A DNA stretch of 9,296 nucleotides, taken from NCBI GenBank assembly GCA_016189845.1, contig JACPRT010000203.1, positions 1 to 9,296 on the forward strand, read 5' to 3'. Below, piece after piece: positions 1 through 6,293 of this stretch. Below the pieces are notes generated by a model that worked only from the letters and a program-made list of their open reading frames with translations, had not been told where the DNA came from and ran no database searches. Origin of the DNA: Chloroflexota bacterium (GTDB lineage: Bacteria; Chloroflexota; Dehalococcoidia; Lucifugimonadales; Lucifugimonadaceae). Within the stretch, counting starts at the first letter, position 1. The number at the start of each line of letters is the position of its first letter. Position numbers and translations under genes: made by a program.

Positions 1-62
1 CGAAGCTTAACCGTCCCGTGACGGGTCAGTGCGAAGAGAGTGACCTTCTTGAAGAGGCCTTC
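1..62. other. Sequence downstream of the dehydratase gene; no gene supported
   Basis: This stretch follows the stop codon of the dehydratase gene on the minus strand. A short inverted repeat (CCCG-TGA-CGGG, 15-25) is present, but its 4-bp stem has no following T run, so I do not call a terminator. The minus-strand frame of the dehydratase stays open after its stop up to the window edge but has no ATG or GTG start. Whether another operon gene begins beyond the edge cannot be seen. Confidence 0.4.
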
Positions 63-1226
63 CTATCCAGATATCTTCGGCAGCTTGCTCACGTCGATGT
101 CGACGCCGAAGCCTGGAGCGTCTGTCGGTTTCATACTGCCGTCTTTCGGCGTCGCCATCCCGGGAAGCCGAGGGGCTTCGCTCGGTGGCACGCCGGGCGG
201 CGTGGCCACGAAGCATTCCGTCCATGGGATCGCCGGCATCGCGTAGCAGGCGTGCTGGCCGTAGGGTGTATTGCCCCCGCCGTGCGGTATGACTGAGATG
301 CTGGCTGCCTCCGCAATCGCGCAGATCTTGACCACGGCCGTCAATCCGCCGACCCACTGGATATCGGGTTGCAGGATATCGACCAGCTTGCGACCGACGG
401 CGTGCTGGAATGGGTACGTCGTGTACCAGTGTTCGCCGGTCGCCAGCGTTTGCCACGGGACGCGGTGACGGAAGTCCGCGTGCGCGTCGAAGTCCTCGGA
501 TCGCAGGCATTCTTCCATCCACTTTAGCTTGTACGGGCGCAAAGCCTCAGCCAGTTGAACGGCGTATTCGGTGTCGAACGCCATCCAGCAATCGAGCATG
601 AGGTCGATCTCGTCACCCACGGTTTTCCGGGTCTCCTCGATCAGCTCCACGTTTTTCTTAAAGCCCGGCTTGCCGTCTGCTGGACCGTAGGGGCACGGGA
701 GCTTGGTCGCCTTGAAGCCGAGTTCCACGTACCAGTCGGTATCGCCACCGGTCGAGTAGCAGAACAGCTCGTCCTTCGATGGCCCGCCGATCAGCTCGTA
801 CACCGGGCGCCCCAGGAGTTTGCCCTTGAGGTCCCACAGCGCGAGGTCGATCGCGCTCACCGCGTACGACGCGATACCGGTGGCGCCAAACGGGGCGCAC
901 ATGCGCACCATCATGTCGTAGCACTTCTCGATGGCCATGGCGGACTCGCCAACCAAACGCGGTCCGAGGTAGTCGTCGACGAGGGCGGCCACCGGCTTGC
1001 CGTGGTTCGCGAACGCGAAGCCTTTCGTCCCGTCCTCGGCCTCGGCCACCACGATGAAGTCACCGAAGGTCGGGGTCCAGGAAGGCCGGTACGCGGCGTA
1101 GCGCGGGTACCGCGTGACCGGGTTGGCCACTGGACCGCTCTCGATCCACGAAGCGCGCCGTCGCTTCGTCTTGAACCTGGCCTTTGGGCGTTCATACGCC
1201 ACCGAGTAGATGGATTCGATCTTCAT
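63..1226 (-). CDS. Enolase-superfamily sugar-acid dehydratase, L-rhamnonate dehydratase-like
   Basis: This 387-residue protein belongs to the mandelate racemase/muconate lactonizing branch of the enolase superfamily and most resembles L-rhamnonate dehydratase (RhmD). These enzymes use Mg2+ to remove water from an acid sugar, giving a 2-keto-3-deoxy acid. The N-terminal capping domain covers about residues 1-125, the barrel about 130-345, and the C-terminal cap the rest. Visible metal ligands are D212 (LMLDCWM), E238 (WMEECL) and E265 (TGEHW). H266 and H315 (VIPHGG), the latter with D288 (QPD), match the catalytic histidines and the His-Asp pair. The N-terminal histidine of E. coli RhmD, as I recall it, has no counterpart: the first His here is residue 75. 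The true substrate may therefore not be L-rhamnonate. ATG 1226 is preceded by a GGAGGAGAG ribosome site. It is last in the minus-strand cluster, 43 bases after the kinase-like gene. Confidence 0.88.
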   Translation of the reverse strand: MKIESIYSVAYERPKARFKTKRRRASWIESGPVANPVTRYPRYAAYRPSWTPTFGDFIVVAEAEDGTKGFAFANHGKPVAALVDDYLGPRLVGESAMAIEKCYDMMVRMCAPFGATGIASYAVSAIDLALWDLKGKLLGRPVYELIGGPSKDELFCYSTGGDTDWYVELGFKATKLPCPYGPADGKPGFKKNVELIEETRKTVGDEIDLMLDCWMAFDTEYAVQLAEALRPYKLKWMEECLRSEDFDAHADFRHRVPWQTLATGEHWYTTYPFQHAVGRKLVDILQPDIQWVGGLTAVVKICAIAEAASISVIPHGGGNTPYGQHACYAMPAIPWTECFVATPPGVPPSEAPRLPGMATPKDGSMKPTDAPGFGVDIDVSKLPKISG

Positions 1227-1269
1227 GGCAGGCTCTCTCCTCCGCTAATCGGATTGTGACTCTTCCCGG

Positions 1270-2100
1270 TCACGTGTGCTGCTGGCCGAGACCGCGCCGC
1301 ACGAACTTCAACAAGGCGTCATGTTCCGCGGGGATGTCCGTGTTCAGCCGGGCTGCTGCCGAGATGATTTCCCACCGTCGAAGCCGGTCCCGGTCTGCCC
1401 CGGCCAGTCGCGCGTAGTGAGCCACATATCGATTCAGGAAGAGCCCGGCCAGGGTGAGCACCAGGGCACGCTTCCAACGAATTCGCTCCTGCAGCGGACC
1501 AAAGCGAAGCAGGACGATCGTTCGGGCAACGTCGGCCAGAGGATGTCCGCTCGTGGCATCGGCCCAGTCGATGACCCTGGGGCCTTGCGACGTAAGAATC
1601 ACATTGCCCGGGTGCAAGTCGCCGTGGCAGAGCGCGCGTCCGGTGGGCATCTGGTCGAGTAGTTTCAAGGCCGCGCTACGAAGGTCGCCGGACAGTTTTG
1701 GGGCGTGCTCAATTTCGCTCCGTAGATCGTCCAGGCATGACGGCAGGCCGGGAATCGGCTTCGAGTGAAGGCCGACGTGCAACGAAGCCAGTTGACGCGC
1801 CTTTGCAGCGAAGCGCCATGGCTTCGACGCCAGTACTTCCCACATGGAAGGCCCGACGATTTTCTCGAATACCACGCCGTAGCGGCCGTCTTGCTGCTCC
1901 ATGCCAAGCGCCCTGGGCGCAGGCACGCCGGCCTCCTCGAGTTCTCGGGCTATGCTGAGCTCCCGCTCGGCGCTCGCCCGCCCCCAGCCTGACCTGAAAA
2001 GTTTCAGGACTCGCCCATTGCCAATGTCGAATATCTCAGCGGTACGGCCGAGCGCCATGGGCCGTGCCGCATGCTCAGTCATGCCTGTGTCGGGCCCCAC
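1270..2100 (-). CDS. APH/choline kinase-family phosphotransferase
   Basis: This 276-residue protein has the kinase-like fold of the aminoglycoside phosphotransferase/choline kinase family, which transfers the ATP gamma-phosphate to a small-molecule hydroxyl. The nucleotide lysine is probably K33 (VLKLF). The catalytic loop HGDLHPGN spans 159-166, with D161 as likely catalytic base and N166 as metal ligand. The metal-binding aspartate is D178 (IDWAD). The family covers antibiotics, choline, sugars and homoserine, so the substrate cannot be read from sequence. Its position between a hydroxyacid oxidoreductase and a sugar-acid dehydratase makes a sugar or sugar acid more plausible than an antibiotic, which is inference. 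I chose GTG 2100 because AGGA lies 8 bases upstream. ATG at 2082 (residue 7) and 2058 (residue 15) lack a clear ribosome site but would leave the fold intact. The proposed ribosome site lies in an inverted repeat (2105-2127). Confidence 0.85.
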   Translation of the reverse strand: MGPDTGMTEHAARPMALGRTAEIFDIGNGRVLKLFRSGWGRASAERELSIARELEEAGVPAPRALGMEQQDGRYGVVFEKIVGPSMWEVLASKPWRFAAKARQLASLHVGLHSKPIPGLPSCLDDLRSEIEHAPKLSGDLRSAALKLLDQMPTGRALCHGDLHPGNVILTSQGPRVIDWADATSGHPLADVARTIVLLRFGPLQERIRWKRALVLTLAGLFLNRYVAHYARLAGADRDRLRRWEIISAAARLNTDIPAEHDALLKFVRRGLGQQHT

Positions 2101-2104
2101 GCGC

Positions 2105-2127
2105 CGGTTCCTGCCTCAACGGAACCG
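2105..2127 (-). repeat. Inverted repeat overlapping the kinase ribosome-binding site
   Basis: CGGTTCC (2105-2111) and GGAACCG (2121-2127) form a perfect 7-bp inverted repeat with a 9-base loop. On the minus-strand transcript the AGGA of the kinase gene straddles the loop and the 3' arm, and a second purine run (GAGG) lies in the loop. Folding of this hairpin could limit initiation at GTG 2100. The repeat is seen directly; any regulatory effect is inferred. Confidence 0.4.
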
Positions 2128-2223
2128 TTCGATTCGGTACGGCGCCATGACATCTACTCTGACGCCATCGACGATTTTGAGAGTCGCCAAAAGACGACCA
2201 CATGGCGGTGCGGCGTGCTCATG

Positions 2224-2237
2224 CGCGGGTTCCCGCG
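2224..2237 (-). repeat. GC-rich inverted repeat just after the Ldh2-family stop codon
   Basis: CGCGGG and CCCGCG flank a 2-base centre, two bases past the TGA of the upstream gene in transcription order. No T run follows on the minus strand, so it is not a standard intrinsic terminator. It may be a weak pause or an RNA-stabilising 3' hairpin in the 139-base gap between the oxidoreductase and kinase genes, or simply chance in GC-rich DNA. Confidence 0.3.
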
Positions 2238-2239
2238 GG

Positions 2240-3322
2240 TCATCCTTTGCGCGCGAGAGGCGCGATGCTCAGCTCGGACGTGATGGAATCGAACCACTGC
2301 ACGACTTCCTTGTGCAGCGGGATACCATCTTTTCTCCGGTGCTGTTCTTCCTCCCATTCGGGCAGGCCGGCGTAGTACACGCGATCGTGCCCAGGCGCGG
2401 GCGGTGTCTCTCTCAGATAGCGCAAGAAGGCGTCCATGTCCTTCTTGAATTTCTTGACATCGGTGAACGCGTCGATGCTGTACGCCGCCACGAAATGGCT
2501 CATATGGCCGTAGCCGTATCCGCCGAAGGCGCCGGTCGACAGGATCCCGCTGAATACGTGCGCTATGACGCCCAGGCCGTATCCCTTGTGCGACCCAAGC
2601 TCGCGTGTTCCGCCCAGCGGCAGCATCCATGTGTGCTCAGGCAACGAGCGCTCTTCCATGATTGGAGTCCCATCGGCATCGGCGATAAGTCCAGGCAGCG
2701 TCGGCTTGTTCATGCGCCGCAGCAACCCGATCTTGTTGGCGGCCACCGAAGAGGAAGACATGTCCAGCACGAACGGAGGCTCCTTGTCGGCGGGAACCGC
2801 CCATGCGTGAGGGTTTGCACCCAGTCGGGGGGTTGCTCCAAACGTCGGGACTGTGTTCTGTCCGCCGCCGGTGATGGCGTAACCGATCATGTCGTGGGGC
2901 AGCGCCTGCATCGGGTAGTAGGCAACCATTCCCATGTGCCGGCTGTTGCCTATCGTTACGCACCCAACCCCGACTTTCCTGGCTTTCTCGATCGCTATCT
3001 CCATCGCGCGCGGTCCAACCACGATACCGAGACCCCGGTCGGAGTCGATGTTCGCGGTCGAAGGCGATTCTTTGACGATCCGCCACTTCGGGCGCGGGTT
3101 GATGAAGCCCTGCCCGAACATCTCCACGTATCGACGAAGCATGTTCGATACGCCGTGGGTATCGACCCCTCGGATGTCGGACATGACCAGCACGTCGGCA
3201 GCTTGCTCCGCGTCCGCCTTCGACATGTTCATCTTCAGGAAGATGTCGGTCACGGCGCGTTGGAGATCTTCCGCCCTCACGCGTATCTGGTCTTCGGGCG
3301 GAACATGGAAGTGTTCGAGCAC
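2240..3322 (-). CDS. Malate/L-lactate dehydrogenase family (Ldh2) NAD(P)-dependent oxidoreductase
   Basis: This 360-residue protein is in the Ldh2 family, which includes YbiC-, YiaK- and AllD-type enzymes and archaeal L-malate dehydrogenases. They interconvert a 2-hydroxy acid (malate, lactate, ureidoglycolate, 2,3-diketogulonate and others) with its keto acid in the cytoplasm. Visible family motifs are RGVDTHG (51-57) with the presumed catalytic H56, GNSRHMG (125-131), the RLGANP cofactor segment (166-171), and GSHKGYGL (243-250). The fold is not a classical Rossmann fold, so the lack of a GxGxxG motif is expected. The start is GTG 3322, with GAGGG 7 bases upstream. The next in-frame ATG (residue 31) would cut into the conserved N-terminal helix. 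It lies 39 bases after the thiamine enzyme gene, fitting cotranscription. Family and cofactor use are secure; the substrate is not. Confidence 0.9.
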   Translation of the reverse strand: MLEHFHVPPEDQIRVRAEDLQRAVTDIFLKMNMSKADAEQAADVLVMSDIRGVDTHGVSNMLRRYVEMFGQGFINPRPKWRIVKESPSTANIDSDRGLGIVVGPRAMEIAIEKARKVGVGCVTIGNSRHMGMVAYYPMQALPHDMIGYAITGGGQNTVPTFGATPRLGANPHAWAVPADKEPPFVLDMSSSSVAANKIGLLRRMNKPTLPGLIADADGTPIMEERSLPEHTWMLPLGGTRELGSHKGYGLGVIAHVFSGILSTGAFGGYGYGHMSHFVAAYSIDAFTDVKKFKKDMDAFLRYLRETPPAPGHDRVYYAGLPEWEEEQHRRKDGIPLHKEVVQWFDSITSELSIAPLARKG

Positions 3323-3361
3323 AGAGTTCCCTCTTGGTTGCTTGTTACCCGTACCGCGTCG

Positions 3362-5014
3362 TCAGACGTTCATTGGCTGGGCGTACATCTTGGCGCCTGA
3401 GAAGGTCGACATGCCGCGCGCCGTCGGGTCGGTGTGCACGTTCACGATCGCCGGCAGCCCCGACTTGAACGCTCGCTCGAGCGCGGGCCGGATGTCCTCC
3501 GGCTTCTCCACGAACTCACCGTGGCCACCCAGCGACTCCGCGACCTTGTCGTAGCGGACGACCCCGAGCTCCCGGCCGGGCTTGCGAACGCCTTCCTGGC
3601 GGGCGAACCAGCCTTCGTTGTTCGACACAACCACTACGATCGGAAGCTTGTGGCGCACCGCGGTGTCGATCTCCATGATGTTCATCCCGAGCGAGCCATC
3701 GCCGTGCAGCGACAGCACCTGCTTGTCGGGCCTGGCCACCTTGGCGCCGACCGCGAATGGCAGGCCCACGCCCATGCACCCTGTGGCGCCGGAGTTGAGC
3801 CGGTGGCCGGGCTCGTAGGTCGGTATCGACTGGCGCGCGAAATGCAGGATTTCGTTGCCATCGACCGTCAGGATCGCGTCGCGGTCCAGGAAGTTTCGAA
3901 TCTCGTTGCAGAGCCTGAGGGGGTGAATCGGCACCTGCCTGGAGTTGAGCAACGCCTTCGACCGCTCCTCCCGGCTGGTGTTCTGCTCGCGGACGTACGT
4001 GACCCAGGCTGAATCGCTCTTCGACTTCATTCCAGTCCGGGCGGCTTCGGCGTTTAGCTGGCCAAGAACGGCCCGGGCGTCGCCGACCAGCCCGACGTCG
4101 ATAGCGCGGTTGTGGCCGATTTCCGCGGCGTGGATGTCGATCTGGATCAGCTTCGCGGATTCCGAAAAGCGCTTCCCAAAATCGAGGATCCAGTTGAGCC
4201 GCGTGCCGACGATCAGGACGACGTCCGCCTCCCGCATGGCCGTGGACCGGGCCGCCGGGAACGACAGCTCATGGTCCTCAGGTATCACGCCCCTCGAAAG
4301 CGGAGTCGTGTAGAAGGGAATGCCCGCACGGTCGACGAACTCTCTTAGCGCGTCCCACGCCTTCGACCACAGCACACCACTTCCGGAAACCAGCAGCGGC
4401 TTATTGGCGTTCGAGAGCAGCGATATGGCTTCCCTGACCAGGGCGGGGTCGGCCTCCGGACGTGCAAGCCTGGCCGGCCGCGTTGGCGGGAGCGCAGCGG
4501 CCTCATCCACCATGGCGTATAGCACATCCTCCATGCAGTCGACGAATACCGGTCCGGGACGCCCGGTGGTCGCCTCGCGAAACGCCGCAGAGATCATTTC
4601 CGGATAACGCGCCGGGTCGGTCGGCCGCATCGCCGCCTTGCTGATCGGGGCGAAAGCCGACACCTGATCGATCTCTTGAAAACCGCCGCGACCGAAGTCG
4701 GACAGACGCCCTGCGCCGCCGAGTGTCACCATGGGAGCGTTGTCGATGAACGCGTTGTAGTGGCCGGTCAGGATGTTGAGCGTGCCGGGACCCGATGCGG
4801 CGGTGGTCACTCCGGGTGATCCAGTCACGCGGGCGTAGGCATGCGCGGCCATGGCAGCCGCTTGCTCGTGGCGAAAGTCGATCGCCTTGATGCCCATGTC
4901 CTGGGCGTTGTTGACTATCTCGTAAATCGGGCCGCCGATAAGGAAGAAGATGTGGCGGACCCGTTCTTCCTTCAGCGTCCGTGCGATCAGATAGCTGCCT
5001 GATACCTGGGCCAT
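3362..5014 (-). CDS. Thiamine-diphosphate enzyme, 2-hydroxyacyl-CoA lyase/oxalyl-CoA decarboxylase-like
   Basis: This 550-residue protein has the three-domain acetolactate synthase-type layout: pyrimidine-binding domain about 4-165, middle domain about 190-325, diphosphate-binding domain about 380-530. E50 (FRHEQAA) is the usual cofactor-activating glutamate. GDG (438-440) and N465-N466 form the Mg-ThDP motif. The middle segment (TRLNWILDFG, then IQIDI) and the C-terminal tail look more like 2-hydroxyacyl-CoA lyase and oxalyl-CoA decarboxylase than true acetolactate synthase, although FQEID (112-116) is also shared with the latter. Likely chemistry is C-C cleavage or decarboxylation of a 2-hydroxy- or 2-ketoacyl compound. 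Without a CoA ligase nearby, a free-acid substrate stays possible. The frame is open to 5353, but those extra 113 codons overlap the peptidase gene and read as Arg/Gly-rich noise. ATG 5014 begins where family homology begins and has GGGAGG 13 bases upstream, slightly far. Confidence 0.88.
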   Translation of the reverse strand: MAQVSGSYLIARTLKEERVRHIFFLIGGPIYEIVNNAQDMGIKAIDFRHEQAAAMAAHAYARVTGSPGVTTAASGPGTLNILTGHYNAFIDNAPMVTLGGAGRLSDFGRGGFQEIDQVSAFAPISKAAMRPTDPARYPEMISAAFREATTGRPGPVFVDCMEDVLYAMVDEAAALPPTRPARLARPEADPALVREAISLLSNANKPLLVSGSGVLWSKAWDALREFVDRAGIPFYTTPLSRGVIPEDHELSFPAARSTAMREADVVLIVGTRLNWILDFGKRFSESAKLIQIDIHAAEIGHNRAIDVGLVGDARAVLGQLNAEAARTGMKSKSDSAWVTYVREQNTSREERSKALLNSRQVPIHPLRLCNEIRNFLDRDAILTVDGNEILHFARQSIPTYEPGHRLNSGATGCMGVGLPFAVGAKVARPDKQVLSLHGDGSLGMNIMEIDTAVRHKLPIVVVVSNNEGWFARQEGVRKPGRELGVVRYDKVAESLGGHGEFVEKPEDIRPALERAFKSGLPAIVNVHTDPTARGMSTFSGAKMYAQPMNV

Positions 5015-5032
5015 TTTGGTCGTGCGTCCTCC

Positions 5033-5075
5033 CGAGATTGTCGAATCCGGCTCCGGCTGGACGATTGTAATCTCG
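5033..5075 (-). repeat. Inverted repeat in the leader of the thiamine enzyme gene
   Basis: CGAGATT (5033-5039) and AATCTCG (5069-5075) are perfect 7-bp inverted arms with a 29-base spacer. The spacer contains CCGG-CT-CCGG. On the minus-strand transcript the second arm ends right before the GGGAGG ribosome site of the thiamine enzyme. A TACAAT (-10-like, 5064-5069) sits at the far arm, but no -35 is visible at the right distance. It could be a regulatory leader, an internal promoter region or chance. Confidence 0.3.
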
Positions 5076-5103
5076 ACCGCCCGCGAGCGCCGATGACCCT
5101 CGG

Positions 5104-6207
5104 CTAGCGCCCCAGCAGTCTTTTTTCGCCTTCGGCCGGGCGGTGTCCAAACCGCCTTACCGCCGCGGGTGGCACGGCGGTCCCTGCCAGGGTCGCCGCC
5201 TCTGCCAGGAGACGTACGCCGTTCGCGAAATCGCCCGCGTTGATGTACTCGGCCGCGATCGAGCCGGCCGGGGCCGCGTTGTGGTAGTTTCCGAGCGGAA
5301 ACGCCAGGCCGGTGACCCGGTAGCCGAACGCAGCGAATGCGCTGGCCTCGCACACCCCGCCACTCATGAGTTGCCTCTGCACCTTGAATCCGCGATCTCG
5401 GGCGGAAATCCTGTCGGCAGCCGCCCGGAGCACTGCCTCGGCGTCACGGTCGAACGTCGAAATGCGGTCGCCTGCGCGTATGACGGGCCCGGAACCGATT
5501 TCTGCGCCTGGCAGTGTCCGGCTAGATTCGACCGAGACCACGGTCGTGTCTTCGGGCAGGAGCCTGTCCTCCGCGGCAAGCCGCGAGCCCTCGAGACCAA
5601 CCTCTTCGGCCCGGGTGAAGAGACCGTAGACCGGACCGGCCGAAACGTGACTCGTCGACCACTCGAGCGCGGCGGCGGTCGCTGCACACCCGGCGAGGTC
5701 GTCGAGCGCACGTGCGCGGATCAGGTCGCCGTCGAGGCTGAAGTCAACAAGGTCGAGCACGACTGCACATGGCAAGCCGTTGATCGCGGAGCGATCGACC
5801 TCGAACATCACGCGCTTCTTGTCGCCGGGGGCCAGCCTCCCGATGACTTTGCCGGGGATCCGCCGGCCGTCGTTCGTCACGAACTGCACGCGCACGCCCT
5901 GGGCTGCGGCCGCTTCGCTCAGCCCGCCTCGCATCTCACCGACCACGTTGCCGCCATCTTCGGCCAGTGCCTCGAATCCAGGGTGGTCGAGGTGCGCGAC
6001 GAACGCCAGTCCGGACGCGCTCGAATCGGCGCCATGCCTCGTGGCAAGGACGTTTCCGTAGCGGTCGACCCTTACTTCGAGCCCCGCCTTTTCGCAAAAC
6101 GACCTCACCCATTCCGCGCCGACCCCTTCGTAGTAAGGCGCCGAAGGGATGCGGCACAGGGATTCCAGCGCGCTCAGCGCGGTCACGGCAAGTTGCGCTT
6201 CGTCCAT
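5104..6207 (-). CDS. M42-family zinc aminopeptidase (cellulase M/FrvX-like)
   Basis: This 367-residue protein is a metal-dependent exopeptidase of the M42 type (M28/M20 clan). Such enzymes usually form large tetrahedral cytoplasmic particles that trim residues from short peptides; some annotated members sit in sugar or amino-acid loci with unknown substrates. Expected two-metal ligands and catalytic residues are visible: H72 and D74 (AHLDHPG), D169/D170 (ALDDLAG), E201-E202 (RAEEVGLEG), E227 (VESS, where the family usually has Asp) and H309 (NYHN). Residues near 75-165 form the inserted PDZ-like domain. ATG 6207 has an ideal AGGAGG 6 bases upstream. It is first of the five minus-strand genes and 86 bases from the divergent dehydrogenase. 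Because every other gene here handles small acids, the substrate may be an amide or acyl conjugate rather than a peptide, which is speculation. Confidence 0.87.
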   Translation of the reverse strand: MDEAQLAVTALSALESLCRIPSAPYYEGVGAEWVRSFCEKAGLEVRVDRYGNVLATRHGADSSASGLAFVAHLDHPGFEALAEDGGNVVGEMRGGLSEAAAAQGVRVQFVTNDGRRIPGKVIGRLAPGDKKRVMFEVDRSAINGLPCAVVLDLVDFSLDGDLIRARALDDLAGCAATAAALEWSTSHVSAGPVYGLFTRAEEVGLEGSRLAAEDRLLPEDTTVVSVESSRTLPGAEIGSGPVIRAGDRISTFDRDAEAVLRAAADRISARDRGFKVQRQLMSGGVCEASAFAAFGYRVTGLAFPLGNYHNAAPAGSIAAEYINAGDFANGVRLLAEAATLAGTAVPPAAVRRFGHRPAEGEKRLLGR

Positions 6208-6293
6208 CCATTCCTCCTGGCGGATGAAATGCGTAGGGTACCGCCCTTGTTAAAATGCCGCCCCGTAGCCACAAGCGACAGGGAGAGGCGAAG
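6208..6293. promoter_or_regulatory. Divergent intergenic control region
   Basis: This 86-base gap separates the start of the minus-strand cluster from the start of the plus-strand dehydrogenases and should hold promoters for both. A rightward promoter is clear; I could not find a convincing leftward -10/-35 pair (best is a weak TACCCT at 6235-6240 on the minus strand). No strong palindromic operator was seen. Confidence 0.6.
6248..6256 (+). promoter_or_regulatory. Extended -10 promoter for the first 2-hydroxyacid dehydrogenase
   Basis: TGTTAAAAT fits an extended -10 (TG, one base, then TAAAAT, five of six to TATAAT). No good -35 is seen 17 bases upstream, which an extended -10 can tolerate. 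Transcription would begin near 6263, leaving about 30 bases of leader including the AGGGAGAGG ribosome site. This also argues against the in-frame ATG at 6255, which lies in the -10 itself. Confidence 0.55.

Noticed and set aside
15..25. Possible terminator hairpin after the dehydratase gene
   Set aside because: The stem is only 4 bp and no T run follows on the minus strand.
555..1259. 234-codon plus-strand open frame antisense to the dehydratase
   Set aside because: The minus-strand frame has a complete enolase-superfamily active site; this is its shadow.
1270..2100. Antibiotic resistance reading of the phosphotransferase
   Set aside because: The motifs are general to the APH/choline kinase fold; the catabolic neighbourhood and absence of mobile elements give no support for a resistance role.
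2154..2222. 22-residue minus-strand open frame in the gap between the Ldh2-family and kinase genes
   Set aside because: It has no proper ribosome site, follows the GC-rich hairpin directly, and gives no recognisable peptide; possible as a leader peptide but unsupported.
1901..3400. 499-codon plus-strand open frame antisense to the kinase and Ldh2-family genes
   Set aside because: It overlaps two well-supported genes, crosses their boundaries, and its translation is Arg/His-rich without a recognisable motif. Long antisense frames are expected in GC-rich coding DNA.
6255..6293. Upstream ATG adding 13 residues to the first 2-hydroxyacid dehydrogenase
   Set aside because: The ATG falls in the extended -10 promoter and has no ribosome site; ATG 6294 has one and matches the family start.
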